Assembly: GCF_900100395.1 (NCBI RefSeq)
Contig: NZ_FNFB01000001.1
Span: 124,001 to 188,000 of the forward strand
DNA from: Nonomuraea maritima
GTDB taxonomy: Bacteria; Actinomycetota; Actinomycetes; Streptosporangiales; Streptosporangiaceae
DNA length: 64,000 bases
Direction of reading: 5' to 3'
This document shows positions 14,714-24,050 of the stretch, piece after piece. Numbering within the stretch: the first letter of the stretch is position 1; every line of letters starts with the position of its first letter. The position numbers were made by a program, and so were the translations under genes. A model generated the notes under the pieces. That model saw only the letters and a program-made list of their open reading frames with translations. It ran no database searches and had not been told where the DNA came from.

Positions 14714-16654
14714 GTGGTCCCTGACGAGCCCGATCGGCTTGCGACCGACCGCGACTCGGATACCACGCCGCCTCTTATCATGGACGGTCAAGTCCCGTTG
14801 TCTTTGAACACCGTGTTCTCCTTGCTAGGCCCTGTACGTCTCCGCAAGGGCTCGGTCGAGCTCTCGGCCGGTCAGCCCAGGCAGTGTGCGGTGGCGACCT
14901 CCCTGCTGCTCCGCGGAGGGACTCCCGCCAGCATGTCGGCGCTCGTCGACGACGTCTGGGGGGACGACCCCCCGTCGTCTGCCCTCGGGTCGATCCGCAC
15001 CTACGTGTACCGGCTGCGCCGCACCCTGCACTCGGTGGACGCGGGACACATCCGGCTGTCGGAAGGCGGGTACTCCCTGCACGTCGACCCGGACGCGCTC
15101 GATGTCAACCGATTCGAAGGCATCCTGGCCCGGGCGCGGGCCGCACAGGTCGCCGGCGATCCCGCGCGGGGGTCGGCGTACTACGCGGAGGGGCTGGCGT
15201 TGTGGAGGGGCGCGGCGCTGGCAGGCGTGCCGGGGCCGTACGCCGACGTCCAGCGCACACGCCTCGAGGAACTACGGCTGGCCTCCATCGAGGGGCGGTT
15301 GACGTGCGACCTGGAGCGCGGGTTGTACGCGGACACGGCAGCGGATCTGACGGCGCTCGTGGCCGAGCATCCACTGCGGGAACGATTCAGCGAACTCCTC
15401 ATGATCGCCCTGTACGGCTCGGGCCGCCAGGCGGAGGCTCTTGGCGTGTACCACACGATCAGCCACGCCCTCCGGGAGAACCTCGGCGTCAGCCCGTCGA
15501 CCGAACTGCGAAAAGCGCACGAACTCATCCTCAGGGAGGAACTCACCCTGCCTCGCCCACGCGTGGCCCTCTCTCCCAGCGCCCCTCTGGACCAGCTGCC
15601 CGCGGAGCTTCCGCACTTCGTCGGGCGGGACGCGGAGTTCGAGCGCGTCCGGCAACTGGTCGACAGCGACGATCGAACGTCTTCTGCGCTCACCGTCGTG
15701 GTCGGCGGGATGGCCGGCGGGGGGAAGACGGCGTTCGCGATCCGGCTGGCTCACCGTCTGGCAGACCGGTTCCCCGACGGGCAGCTCTTCGCGGACCTGC
15801 ACGGTTTCGGCCCTGGGCAGGCGAGAGAACCGGCTGACGTGCTGGCGGACTTCCTGCGCGCACTCGGCGTGGCGGCTGACCAGATCCCGGCGGGCGCGCC
15901 TGGGCGGGCGGTCATGTTCCGCGGCATCCTGGCCGAGCGCCGGATCGCCGTGGTGCTCGACAACGTGGGCAGCTCCGAACAGGCACGGGACCTGCTGCCA
16001 GGGAAGGGCGGTTCCATGGCGATCGTCACCAGTCGTCATGAACTGCCCGGCTTGCTGGTGACGCATCAAGCGACGCCCATCACGCTCGGGCCGCTGAGCA
16101 CGCAGGAGTCCAAGCGGTTCCTCGCCGGCTTGTTCGGTGCCCGGGCCGCGGCCGAGCCTTCCGCGATCGCGGACATCGCCGGGCTGTGCGAGGGACTGCC
16201 CCTCGCCCTGTCCGTCGTCGGAGCCAGGGCGAGCTACCGGCCGACCACGCCGGTCGCGTACCTGGCCGCCGACATCCGCTCCAGGAGGCGACCGCTCGAT
16301 GCGTTCGCCTGCGAGGACGACCACAGCCTCGACGTCCGCGCGGCCCTTTCCTGGTCGGTCAGGACACTCAGCCCCGATTGCGCGAGGTTCCTGTACGCGC
16401 TGAGCGGTCGTCCGGGGGACGATCTCACCGCCGAGAACGTCGCGGCGATGCTGCGATGGCCCGTCAGCACCGTGGAAGCGGCTCTGAGCAGGCTCGTACG
16501 CGTTCATCTGCTCCGTGAGAGCGAACCCGGCCACTACGCCATGAGCGGTCTGGTACGGGCCTACGCCGCCGAGCTCTTCCAGCCGGAAGCCGCTCCCTCG
16601 CAGGCGGACGGGCTTTCGCATCCCGTCCTGGAACGGCACGGCACGGCGTCGTGA
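14714..16654 (+). CDS. AfsR/SARP-type regulator with NB-ARC ATPase
   Basis: The 646-residue protein has an OmpR-like DNA-binding domain (about 30-110, FSLLGPVRLRKGSVELSAGQ to IRLSEGGYSLHV), a bacterial transcriptional activation domain (about 115-260, DALDVNRFEGILARARAAQV to ALGVYHTISHALRENLGVSP) and an NB-ARC ATPase (Walker A VVGGMAGGGKTAF, Walker B RRIAVVLDNV, then GLCEGLPLALSVVG). It ends without the TPR array usual in full AfsR. GTG 14714 is chosen because GGAGAA lies 6 nt before it; ATG 14681 and ATG 14780 are alternatives. Such proteins activate secondary metabolism or stress genes. The neighbouring SDR at 16773 may be a target. Confidence 0.85.
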   Translation: MVPDEPDRLATDRDSDTTPPLIMDGQVPLSLNTVFSLLGPVRLRKGSVELSAGQPRQCAVATSLLLRGGTPASMSALVDDVWGDDPPSSALGSIRTYVYRLRRTLHSVDAGHIRLSEGGYSLHVDPDALDVNRFEGILARARAAQVAGDPARGSAYYAEGLALWRGAALAGVPGPYADVQRTRLEELRLASIEGRLTCDLERGLYADTAADLTALVAEHPLRERFSELLMIALYGSGRQAEALGVYHTISHALRENLGVSPSTELRKAHELILREELTLPRPRVALSPSAPLDQLPAELPHFVGRDAEFERVRQLVDSDDRTSSALTVVVGGMAGGGKTAFAIRLAHRLADRFPDGQLFADLHGFGPGQAREPADVLADFLRALGVAADQIPAGAPGRAVMFRGILAERRIAVVLDNVGSSEQARDLLPGKGGSMAIVTSRHELPGLLVTHQATPITLGPLSTQESKRFLAGLFGARAAAEPSAIADIAGLCEGLPLALSVVGARASYRPTTPVAYLAADIRSRRRPLDAFACEDDHSLDVRAALSWSVRTLSPDCARFLYALSGRPGDDLTAENVAAMLRWPVSTVEAALSRLVRVHLLRESEPGHYAMSGLVRAYAAELFQPEAAPSQADGLSHPVLERHGTAS

Positions 16655-16772
16655 CCGCCCGTCCGTCACGGGCGTCGACCGGTTGTAGACGGAGCGTAGA
16701 GACCGTGATGGCAGCGTCGGATTCAGGAGTCCTCGACAAGAAGAAAGAGGACGGACCTTTCAGGGGGATCTC

Positions 16773-17546
16773 ATGGACATGGACTTCCAGGGCCAGAAGC
16801 TGGTGGTCATCGGTGGCGCGAGCGGAATGGGGCGGGCGGTCGCCTCGGGTGTCCTCGCACGAGGGGCGAGCGTCGTGGTCCTGGGCCGCGCGGGCACGAA
16901 GCTGGACGACGCCACCGCCGAGCTGGCGAAGAGCGGCCCTGCCACGTCGATCGCCGTCGATCTCGCCGACCAGGCCCAGGTCGACGAGGCCAGCAAGCGG
17001 CTCGCCGGAGAGCACGAGGACGCGACGTTGCTCGTCAACGCCGCCGGCTTCTACCTGCCCAAGCCGTTCCTCGACCATGACAGGGCAGACTACGACGCCT
17101 ACCACGACATCAACCGCGCACTGTTCTTCCTGACCCAGACCGTGGTACGGGGCATGGTCGCTGGCGGCCGGGGCGGGGCGATCGTCAACATCGGCAGCAT
17201 GTGGGCACACCAGGCGATCGCGGCGACCCCGTCGACGGCGTACTCGATGGCGAAGGCCGGCCTGCACGCCCTCACCCACAATCTGGCCATCGAGCTGGCC
17301 GGTGACGGCATCAGGGTGAACGCCGTCGCGCCCGCCGTCACGGCGACGCCGCTGTTCGAGAAGGTCTTCCCGCAGGATCAACTCGAGGAGTCGCTGCGCG
17401 GTCTCGGCGCCCTTCACCCGCTGGGCCGGGCGGGCACACCGCAAGAGGTGGCGGACGCCATCGTCTTCCTGCTCTCGCCCGCCTCCAGCTGGACCACCGG
17501 GGCCATTCTGAACGTGGACGGCGGCGTCATGGCGGGCCGGAACTAG
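16773..17546 (+). CDS. SDR family oxidoreductase
   Basis: This is a 257-residue classical short-chain dehydrogenase. The cofactor motif is VVIGGASGMGRAVASGVLAR, NAAG is in LLVNAAGFYL, and the catalytic Ser and YxxxK are in NIGSMWAHQ and TAYSMAKAGLHAL. The end DGIRVNAVAPAVTATPLFEK to ILNVDGGVMAGRN is canonical. Asp/Leu at the second strand (VVLGRAGTKLDD) leaves NAD versus NADP preference open. ATG 16773 follows AGGGGGA. It lies 119 bp after the AfsR-type gene on the same strand. The substrate cannot be inferred. Confidence 0.9.
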   Translation: MDMDFQGQKLVVIGGASGMGRAVASGVLARGASVVVLGRAGTKLDDATAELAKSGPATSIAVDLADQAQVDEASKRLAGEHEDATLLVNAAGFYLPKPFLDHDRADYDAYHDINRALFFLTQTVVRGMVAGGRGGAIVNIGSMWAHQAIAATPSTAYSMAKAGLHALTHNLAIELAGDGIRVNAVAPAVTATPLFEKVFPQDQLEESLRGLGALHPLGRAGTPQEVADAIVFLLSPASSWTTGAILNVDGGVMAGRN

Positions 17547-17660
17547 TCGCCGGACCGGGCGCACGAACGGTGTGTGCACGTGGCAGGGGGCCGGCCGATG
17601 GTCCACCGGCGCACGCACCGTCGGCACCGTCGGAATAGGCCAACTCCCTCCACCGTTAAA

Positions 17661-17674
17661 GGACTGAATGGTCC
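17661..17674. promoter_or_regulatory. imperfect palindrome GGACTGAATGGTCC
   Basis: This resembles the GGACTA-N2-TAGTCC sites with outer GGAC/GTCC arms intact and inner positions changed. It is 57 bp upstream of msrB, where an operator would be expected. It may be a low-affinity site for the same TetR subfamily or a chance match. Confidence 0.35.
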
Positions 17675-17730
17675 AGCTATAGAGAGAAGCAGCGCCGTTC
17701 AGCGCGGCGCCAGATATCCGAGGGACGAAG

Positions 17731-18192
17731 ATGTCGCAGCCCTATCGCAAGGACCCAAAGGCTGTCGCCCGGCTGACCCCCGAGCAGTACCGGGTGACCC
17801 AGGAGAACGGAACGGAATCCCGGTTCAGGAACGAGTTCTGGAAGCACAAGGAGGCCGGTCTGTACGTCGACGTGGTGTCCGGCGAGCCGCTGTTCACCTC
17901 GATGGACAAGTACGACAGCGGGTGCGGCTGGCCCAGCTTCACCGCGCCGGTCGAGTCCGGCAACGTGGTCGAGAGCACGGACACGAGCCACGGCATGATC
18001 CGCACCGAGGTTCGGTCGAAGCACGGCGACAGCCACCTGGGCCACGTCTTCGACGACGGCCCCGCCGCCGCCGGCGGGCTGCGCTACTGCATAAACTCGG
18101 CGGCCCTGCGGTTCGTCCCCGTCGGCGACCTGGAGCGCGAGGGTTACGGGGAGTACCGCAAGCTGTTCGACAACACCGACGAAGGAGCATGA
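17731..18192 (+). CDS. msrB: peptide-methionine (R)-S-oxide reductase MsrB
   Basis: The product has 153 residues. The catalytic Cys is in [16 protein letters not shown] and the resolving-type Cys is in [19 protein letters not shown] and [10 protein letters not shown] are conserved. The two CxxC zinc motifs of zinc-type MsrB are absent: the region reads [16 protein letters not shown] where YVCAVCGxPLF would occur. This is therefore the zinc-free form. It repairs the R-diastereomer of methionine sulfoxide using thioredoxin. The stop overlaps the start region of msrA, indicating one transcript. ATG 17731 has AGGGACGAAG upstream. Confidence 0.93.
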   Translation: MSQPYRKDPKAVARLTPEQYRVTQENGTESRFRNEFWKHKEAGLYVDVVSGEPLFTSMDKYDSGCGWPSFTAPVESGNVVESTDTSHGMIRTEVRSKHGDSHLGHVFDDGPAAAGGLRYCINSAALRFVPVGDLEREGYGEYRKLFDNTDEGA

Positions 18193-18194
18193 CG

Positions 18195-18713
18195 ATGACC
18201 GCGACGCAGAAGGCGATCCTCGCCGGGGGCTGCTTCTGGGGGATGCAGGACCTGGTCCGCAAGCTCCCCGGAGTGCTCTCCACGCGGGTCGGCTACACGG
18301 GCGGCGACGTGCCGAACGCGACCTACCGCGACCACGGCACCCACGCCGAGGCCATCGAGATCGTCTACGACCCCACCGCGACCACGTACCGCGACCTGCT
18401 GGAGTTCTTCTTCCAGATCCACGACCCCAGCACCGTCAACCGCCAGGGCAACGACATCGGCACCAGCTACCGTTCGGCGATCTTCTACGTCGACGAGGAG
18501 CAGAAGCGCGTCGCCGAGGACACCATCGCCGACGTGGACGCCTCGGGCCTGTGGCCCGGCAAGGTCGTCACCGAGGTGAGCCCCGCCGGGCCGTTCTGGG
18601 AGGCCGAGCCGGAGCACCAGGACTACCTGGAGCGCTACCCCGACGGTTACACCTGCCACTTCGTCCGTCCCGGCTGGAAGCTCCCCCGCCGCGGCGTGCA
18701 GGCCGCCGGCTGA
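18195..18713 (+). CDS. msrA: peptide-methionine (S)-S-oxide reductase MsrA
   Basis: This 172-residue protein has the active-site motif [20 protein letters not shown] near the N-terminus, followed by [20 protein letters not shown], the [20 protein letters not shown] signature, and [20 protein letters not shown]. It reduces the S-diastereomer of methionine sulfoxide with thioredoxin. ATG 18189 overlaps the msrB stop, but GAAGGAG at 18181-18187 is better spaced for ATG 18195, which I use. A separate MsrA and MsrB in one operon, downstream of thioredoxin, makes a complete methionine repair unit. A strong terminator follows at 18725. Confidence 0.95.
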   Translation: MTATQKAILAGGCFWGMQDLVRKLPGVLSTRVGYTGGDVPNATYRDHGTHAEAIEIVYDPTATTYRDLLEFFFQIHDPSTVNRQGNDIGTSYRSAIFYVDEEQKRVAEDTIADVDASGLWPGKVVTEVSPAGPFWEAEPEHQDYLERYPDGYTCHFVRPGWKLPRRGVQAAG

Positions 18714-18724
18714 CGCAGCATTTC

Positions 18725-18754
18725 CGCACGCGCACGCCGAGGCGTGCGCGTGCG
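18725..18754 (+). terminator. strong hairpin after msrA
   Basis: CGCACGCGCACGCC (18725-18738) and its exact reverse complement (18741-18754) form a perfect 14-bp inverted repeat with only 2 nt between the arms. It follows msrA by 12 bp. It lacks a long U tract but is typical of actinomycete terminators. Confidence 0.75.
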
Positions 18755-18857
18755 CTCCCCCAGGGACGGCGCCCCCGATCATCCACGCACACGTCGGACC
18801 CACAGCAGAAACGTGCCATCAGGACGCGATGCTTCGCGTCCCGGAACGGAGCCGATC

Positions 18858-19952
18858 ATGAGTGAGATCCTGACGAAGCTGTCCGCCCAGGGGGTGTCCA
18901 TCTGGCTGGACACCATCAGCCGGGAGCGCCTGCGCAGCGGCAACCTCGCCGCGCTGGTCCGCGACAGGAACGTGGTGGGGGTCACGTCCAACCCGACCAT
19001 CTTCGCGGCGGCGCTGAGCGAGGGCGACGCCTACGACGAGCAGCTGCACGACCTGCGGGTGCGCGGTGTCGGCGTGGGCGAGGCCCTCCGCGCCATCACC
19101 ACGTACGACATCCGCTGGGCCTGTGACGTGCTGCGTCCCGTCCACGACGCGACCGGCGGCGTCGACGGACGCGTGTCGATCGAGGTCGACCCGCACCTGG
19201 CCAAGGACACCGGGTCGACCGTCGCCGAGGCCCGCGCGCTGTGGTGGCTGGTCGATCGTCCCAACCTGTTCATCAAGATCCCGGCGACGGTCGAGGGGCT
19301 GCCCGCGATCACGGCCGCCCTGGCCGAGGGCATCAGCGTCAACGTGACGCTGATCTTCTCGTTGGAGCGCTACCTCGCCGTCCTGGACGCCTGGCTGTCC
19401 GGGCTGGAGGCCGCGAAGGCCAAGGGCCTCGACCTGTCCAGGATCGCCTCGGTCGGGTCGTTCTTCGTGAGCCGGGTCGACACCGAGGTGGACAGGCGCC
19501 TCGAAGCGGTCGGCGCCGAGGGCCTCGCCGGCAGGGCCGGCGTGGCCAACGCGCGGCTGGCGCACGCGGTGTTCGACGAGGTCATGCGGAGCCCGCGATG
19601 GCAGGCGCTCGGCGCCGCAGGAGCGCGGCCGCAGCGTCCGCTGTGGGCCTCCACCGGGACGAAGAACCCCGCCTACTCCCCGACGCTCTACGTCGACGAC
19701 CTGATCACGGCGGGCGTCGTCAACACCATGCCGGAGAAGACCCTCGACGCCGCCGCGGCGCAGGCCACGGTCGACGGCGACACGGTCCGTCCCTTCTACA
19801 AGGACGCCATGAAGACCATGGCCGCCCTCGAACAGGCCGGCATCGACTACGCCGACGTGGTCAGGGTGCTGGAGGAGGAGGGAGTGGCGAAGTTCCAGGC
19901 GTCCTGGAACGAGGTGATCGACACCGTGTCCGTCGCGCTCGACAAGGCGTGA
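18858..19952 (+). CDS. tal: transaldolase
   Basis: The 364-residue enzyme transfers a three-carbon ketol unit between sugar phosphates in the non-oxidative pentose phosphate pathway. The Schiff-base Lys is in [33 protein letters not shown] near residue 40 and [18 protein letters not shown] are conserved, as is [20 protein letters not shown]. Length matches the long actinobacterial transaldolases. ATG 18858 with GGAG upstream is preferred over the open upstream frame. It is monocistronic between two hairpins (18725 and 20003), not linked to transketolase or zwf here, so it is probably a second or stress-linked copy. Confidence 0.95.
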   Translation: MSEILTKLSAQGVSIWLDTISRERLRSGNLAALVRDRNVVGVTSNPTIFAAALSEGDAYDEQLHDLRVRGVGVGEALRAITTYDIRWACDVLRPVHDATGGVDGRVSIEVDPHLAKDTGSTVAEARALWWLVDRPNLFIKIPATVEGLPAITAALAEGISVNVTLIFSLERYLAVLDAWLSGLEAAKAKGLDLSRIASVGSFFVSRVDTEVDRRLEAVGAEGLAGRAGVANARLAHAVFDEVMRSPRWQALGAAGARPQRPLWASTGTKNPAYSPTLYVDDLITAGVVNTMPEKTLDAAAAQATVDGDTVRPFYKDAMKTMAALEQAGIDYADVVRVLEEEGVAKFQASWNEVIDTVSVALDKA

Positions 19953-20002
19953 GGGCAGGCCGCACGGCCCGCCGCGGACCGAATCCCGCACTGACCGCTT
20001 CG

Positions 20003-20023
20003 GGCGATGGTCGAACCATCGCC
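20003..20023 (+). terminator. hairpin after tal
   Basis: GGCGATGGT (20003-20011), loop CGA, ACCATCGCC (20015-20023) pair perfectly over 9 bp and are followed by TTC. The position, 50 bp past the transaldolase stop, fits a terminator. Confidence 0.65.
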
Positions 20024-20112
20024 TTCACCAAGACTTCTGCGATGCCGCCCGGATCTCGGGCAAGCGCCCACCGGTTCGGCGCCGGCGTTGCTCACACACG
20101 GAAGGTTGCATC

Positions 20113-20715
20113 ATGGCCGGCCTCGTGTCACGAGGATTTTCTGGACGTCGCCGTACCGGCGACGTGAAGCTGCCGCCGGGGCAGTACCTCACCGAGGACT
20201 TCCCCGTCCTGTCGTCCGGGCCCACTCCGCAGGTGCGAACCGAGCGGTGGGAGTTCACGATCACCACGGAGACCGGCGCGGAACACCACTGGGACTGGGC
20301 GGCCCTGCGCGCCCTGCCCGCCGAGCGTTTCACCACCGACCTGCACTGCGTCACCAAGTGGTCGAAGCTGGGCACCACGTGGGAGGGCGTCTCGCTCGAC
20401 ACGCTGTTCGCCGGCGTCGAGACCACCGCCGGCTACGCCCTGGCCCACTCCTACGGCGGCTACACCACCAACCTGCCGCTGGAGGACCTGCTCGGCGGGA
20501 AGGCGTGGATCGCCTTCGGCTACGGCGGCAAGGACCTCGCCGCCGAGCACGGCGGTCCGGCCCGGCTCCTGGTGCCCCACCTGTACCTGTGGAAGAGCGC
20601 CAAGTGGGTCCGGGGGATCCGGCTCATGAACGCGGACACACCCGGGTTCTGGGAGGGTGTCGGCTACCACAACTACGGTGACCCATGGCGCGAACAGCGA
20701 TACTGGAGCGACTGA
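20113..20715 (+). CDS. sulfite oxidase-fold molybdopterin-dependent oxidoreductase
   Basis: This 200-residue protein has the sulfite-oxidase/YedY-type Moco domain. The Moco-ligating Cys is in FTTDLHCVTKWSKLGTTWEG near residue 80; ALAHSYGGYTTNLPLEDLLG, GGPARLLVPHLYLWKSAKWV and GFWEGVGYHNYGDPW are conserved. No twin-Arg signal peptide is present, only a short basic N-terminus, so it should be cytosolic, unlike E. coli MsrP. It overlaps the flavin reductase gene by 31 bp, which strongly suggests an electron-transfer pair. Substrate is unknown; sulfoxides or N-oxides are plausible given the nearby msr genes. Confidence 0.85.
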   Translation: MAGLVSRGFSGRRRTGDVKLPPGQYLTEDFPVLSSGPTPQVRTERWEFTITTETGAEHHWDWAALRALPAERFTTDLHCVTKWSKLGTTWEGVSLDTLFAGVETTAGYALAHSYGGYTTNLPLEDLLGGKAWIAFGYGGKDLAAEHGGPARLLVPHLYLWKSAKWVRGIRLMNADTPGFWEGVGYHNYGDPWREQRYWSD

Positions 20716-21449
20716 CCTGGCGGGTCGGCACGGTGACGGAGCTGCTCCAGGAGAGTCCGACCGCCCGCACCATCGTGCTCCACATACCCGGCTGGCCAGG
20801 CCACCTCGGCGGTCAGCACGTCGACCTGCGGCTCACGGCTCCCGACGGCTACTCGACCCAGCGTTCCTACTCGATCGCGTCGGCGGCCGACGGCGAACGG
20901 GTCGAGCTCACCGTGGAGGAGATCCCCGACGGGGAGGTCTCGCCGTACCTCACCCAGGTCCTGGAGGTGGGCGATGCGCTGGAGCTGCGCGGGCCGATCG
21001 GCGGCTGGTTCGTATGGCGGCCTGGCCCGCCCACACCGGTGCAACTCATCGCGGGCGGCTCCGGTCTGGTGCCTCTGATGGCCATGATCCGCGCCCGGGC
21101 CGCAGCGCCCGGCACCGGCGTCGCGCCGTTTCGGCTGCTGTACTCCGTGCGCGAGCCCGAAGCCCTGCTGTACGCGGCGGAACTGGGCGAACGCGCCACG
21201 GACGGCACCGGCCTGGAGGTCACCTACGCCTACACCCGGCTGGCCCCGGAAGGACACGAGCGTCCTCCGGGGCGGGTGGACGCGGCCCTGGTCCGCGCCG
21301 TCACCTGGCCACCGGAAAGCAGGCCGTCGACCTTCGTCTGCGGCCCCACCGGCTTCGTGGAGAGCGCCGCCGGCCTGCTGGTCGCCGCCGGCCACGACCC
21401 GGCCTTGATCCGCACCGAACGATTCGGCCCCACGGGAGGACGCCCATGA
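20685..21449 (+). CDS. ferredoxin/flavodoxin-NADP reductase-type flavoprotein
   Basis: The 254-residue protein has an FAD domain with the RSYSIAS motif (STQRSYSIASAADG) and a pyridine-nucleotide domain with LIAGGSGLVPLMAMIRARAA and the C-terminal STFVCGPTGFVESAAGLL. No iron-sulfur domain is fused. It should pass electrons from NAD(P)H to a partner, most simply the overlapping molybdoenzyme. ATG 20685 lies inside the upstream gene; its stop overlaps the start of the DUF6510 gene by ATGA. The three-gene string is therefore translationally coupled. Confidence 0.9.
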   Translation: MARTAILERLTWRVGTVTELLQESPTARTIVLHIPGWPGHLGGQHVDLRLTAPDGYSTQRSYSIASAADGERVELTVEEIPDGEVSPYLTQVLEVGDALELRGPIGGWFVWRPGPPTPVQLIAGGSGLVPLMAMIRARAAAPGTGVAPFRLLYSVREPEALLYAAELGERATDGTGLEVTYAYTRLAPEGHERPPGRVDAALVRAVTWPPESRPSTFVCGPTGFVESAAGLLVAAGHDPALIRTERFGPTGGRP

Positions 21450-21727
21450 GCACGAACGACGACCACCATCTCGACGCCAACGCTGCGGGCGGGGCGCTGC
21501 GCGAGATCTTCAGCGTCGACGTCACCGCGGCCGGCACCTCGTGTGCCACCTGCGCGCACAGCTTCACCTTCGCGGAGGCGCTCCTGCACGCGTGGGCCCC
21601 CGGCCTGGTGGGCCGCTGCCCGGCCTGCGGGGAGGTCGTGTTCCGCCTGGTCCGCGCGCCCGGCCGGGCCTGGCTCGACCTGCGCGGCACCACCTGTCTC
21701 GACATCCGCATGCCTGAGGGGCGTTGA
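21446..21727 (+). CDS. DUF6510 family zinc-ribbon-like protein
   Basis: This 93-residue protein has two Cys pairs, SCATCAHSF and RCPACGEVVF, spaced to bind one metal, probably zinc or iron, and a C-terminal strand LDLRGTTCLDIRMPEGR. DUF6510 proteins repeatedly follow such molybdoenzyme-flavoprotein pairs in actinobacteria as far as I recall. A rubredoxin-like electron carrier or a chaperone are both possible. ATG 21446 overlaps the previous stop and has GGGAGGA upstream. Confidence 0.8.
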   Translation: MSTNDDHHLDANAAGGALREIFSVDVTAAGTSCATCAHSFTFAEALLHAWAPGLVGRCPACGEVVFRLVRAPGRAWLDLRGTTCLDIRMPEGR

Positions 21728-21813
21728 GGTGCCCGCGACGGGAGCGATGTGATGTGCGAGGGTCCGGCCGATGGCACATGAGGCGATCGAGCGTCGGTCG
21801 CGACGGCCCTTGT

Positions 21814-21830
21814 GGGCCGCGGAGCGGCCC
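21814..21830. terminator. candidate hairpin between convergent genes
   Basis: GGGCCGC / GGA / GCGGCCC forms a 7-bp stem in the 139-bp gap between the DUF6510 gene and the end of ctaD. There is no U tract on either side, so the assignment is moderate. Confidence 0.4.
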
Positions 21831-21866
21831 GGCTTCGAGTGGGGGACGGCATCGGCCCGTGCCGGG

Positions 21867-23561
21867 TCAAGCGTCACCATGCCGAACGTCGAGGACACTG
21901 CGGGCTTCATGTCCTGGCTGCCGGTGTGGGTATTTGATGTCGAAGGCGGGCCTTTCGGACCTGATCCGGGGCAGCGAGGGGAAGTTGTGCCGCGGCGGCG
22001 GGCAGGAGGTGGCCCACTCCAGCGAGTTGCCGTACTTCCACGGGTCGTCGACCGTCACCTTGGCCGCCACCCGGGACGTGTGCCAGATGTTGAAGAGGAA
22101 GACCAACGTCGAGGCGCCCAGCAGGAACGCGCCGACCGAGGAGATCATGTTCAGCGTGGTGAACCCGTCGGCCTGACTGTAGTCGGCATAGCGGCGCGGG
22201 AACCCGATCGCCCCGAGCCAGAACTGCACCAGGAACGTGATCTCGAAGCCGATGAACAGCGGCCAGAAGTGCAGCTTGCCGAGCCTTTCGTTGAGCATCC
22301 TGCCGGTCATCTTCGGCCACCAGAAGTAGAACCCGGCGAACATCGCGAAGACCACCGTGCCGAAGACGACGTAGTGGATGTGGGCCACCACGAAGTAGGT
22401 GTCGCTGACATGGAAGTCGAGCGGTGGCGAGGCCAGAATCACGCCGGTCAGGCCACCGATGAGGAACGTGACCAGGAATCCGACGCAGAACAACATGGGC
22501 GACTCGAACGACAGGTGGCCGCGCCACATGGTGCCGATCCAGTTGAAGAACTTCACCCCCGTGGGCACGGCGATGAGGAAGCTCGTCATGGAGAAGAACG
22601 GCAGCAGCACCTGGCCGGTGACGAACATGTGGTGCGCCCACACGGTCATGGACAGCCCGGCGATCGAGATGGTCGCCGCCACCAGGCCGATGTAGCCGAA
22701 GATCGGTTTGCGGCTGAAGACCGGGATGATCTCGGAGATGATGCCGAAGAACGGAACCGCGATGATGTACACCTCCGGATGGCCGAAGAACCAGAACAGG
22801 TGCTGCCACAGCATGGCTCCTCCGGTCTCCGGGTCGTAGATGTGCGTGCCGAACTTGCGGTCGATCTCCAGTGCCAGCAACGCGGCGGCGAGCGTGGGAA
22901 ACGCCAGGAGCACCATCAGCGCCGTGAGCAGGGCGTTCCAGGTGAAGATCGACATCCGGAACATCGTCATGCCGGGCGCCCGCATGCAGGTGATGGTGGT
23001 GATGAAGTTGACCGACGTGAGGATCGTGCCCAGGCCGGACAGCACGAGCCCCATGATCCACAGGTCGGCGCCGATCCCCGGGGTGAAGGTGGCGGTCGAC
23101 AGCGGCGTGTAGGCGACCCAGCCGAAGGACGCCGCGCCGCCATCGGCGAGGAAGCCGCTGACCACCATCAGCCCGCCGAGCAGGAACAACCAGTAGCCGA
23201 CCGCGTTGAGGCGCGGGAAGGCCACGTCGGGGGCGCCGATCTGCAGCGGCACGAGCACGTTCGCGAACCCGGCGAAGAGCGGGGTCGCGAACAGCAGAAG
23301 CATGAGGGTGCCATGAATGCTGAACAGCTGGTTGTACTGCTCGCGCGTGACGAACTGCAATCCCGGCTCGTACAGCTCCGCCCTGATCACCATCGCGAGG
23401 AGGCCGCCGATCAGAAAGAAACCGAACGACGTGGCGAGGTAGAGATAACCGATCACTTTGTGGTCGGTCGTGGACAACCAGGAAACGACCAGTCGCCCGA
23501 AGCCGCTCTGTGCGCGCGGCACGAGAACAGGTTGACCCCGGCGAGGCTCGGTCCTGGTCAT
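21867..23561 (-). CDS. ctaD: cytochrome c oxidase subunit I (aa3-type)
   Basis: The 564-residue, twelve-helix haem-copper oxidase catalytic subunit carries all ligands: the low-spin haem His in [12 protein letters not shown], the Cu-B His with the crosslinked Tyr in [21 protein letters not shown], and the Asp and two His in [19 protein letters not shown]. The E-channel is in HPEVY, so it is an A-type enzyme. ATG 23561 has AGGAG 8 nt upstream; ATG 23567 is too close. The usual partners ctaC, ctaE and qcr genes are not adjacent, so this is an orphan paralogue, probably with alternate expression. It is convergent with the DUF6510 gene. Confidence 0.95.
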   Translation of the reverse strand: MTRTEPRRGQPVLVPRAQSGFGRLVVSWLSTTDHKVIGYLYLATSFGFFLIGGLLAMVIRAELYEPGLQFVTREQYNQLFSIHGTLMLLLFATPLFAGFANVLVPLQIGAPDVAFPRLNAVGYWLFLLGGLMVVSGFLADGGAASFGWVAYTPLSTATFTPGIGADLWIMGLVLSGLGTILTSVNFITTITCMRAPGMTMFRMSIFTWNALLTALMVLLAFPTLAAALLALEIDRKFGTHIYDPETGGAMLWQHLFWFFGHPEVYIIAVPFFGIISEIIPVFSRKPIFGYIGLVAATISIAGLSMTVWAHHMFVTGQVLLPFFSMTSFLIAVPTGVKFFNWIGTMWRGHLSFESPMLFCVGFLVTFLIGGLTGVILASPPLDFHVSDTYFVVAHIHYVVFGTVVFAMFAGFYFWWPKMTGRMLNERLGKLHFWPLFIGFEITFLVQFWLGAIGFPRRYADYSQADGFTTLNMISSVGAFLLGASTLVFLFNIWHTSRVAAKVTVDDPWKYGNSLEWATSCPPPRHNFPSLPRIRSERPAFDIKYPHRQPGHEARSVLDVRHGDA

Positions 23562-24050
23562 GTACATATCTCCTGCCGCTGGACGCGTAGAGGGGGACCC
23601 AGGCGGTTTTCCCCGTCCACTGCGCCGTCAACCGATCCGGCCCACCGGCGCCCTGCCATGGTCCGTACTCATGAAAGCCGGGTCACAGGAAGCGGCCGTC
23701 CGTATCGGCACGCTCAAGGGTCGGTCATGTGATGGCATTCCACGGATGTCTCGCATTGTTTCCGCTGAGGAGGTGGTCGGGCAGCTCAGGAGCGGCGCAT
23801 CTCCCGTCCTGCTTGTACACCCGGGACGAACGGAGCCGCTTTCTGATTTCGCAACGGAATGTGCGCCCAACTCATGGCGTACGGGTTGACCTCGAAAAGC
23901 CACCGACGATCGGCGTACGCCGATATTTCGCCCATGGTCGAAGTTCGCACTTCTTAGAACCAGAGCTCCAGTTGCGCCGTGGATGATACGTCCGGCGCAC
24001 GACGCGAAGCACGGAAAACGTCAGAACCACCTGCGAAAGGGGATCGCAGC
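23562..24050. other. intergenic region with a possible rhodanese fragment
   Basis: This 489-bp gap contains the divergent promoters for ctaD and the DUF417 gene. At 23746-23889 (plus strand) a 47-codon frame reads SRIVSAEEVVGQLRSGASPV then LLVHPGR, resembling a rhodanese N-terminus, but the family's active-site region is absent. I regard this as a fragment or chance. No repeats stand out. Confidence 0.3.

Noticed and set aside
21771..23732. 653-codon plus-strand frame opposite ctaD
   Set aside because: It is highly charged, His/Arg/Glu-rich and antisense to a clearly conserved oxidase, so it is a GC-codon shadow.
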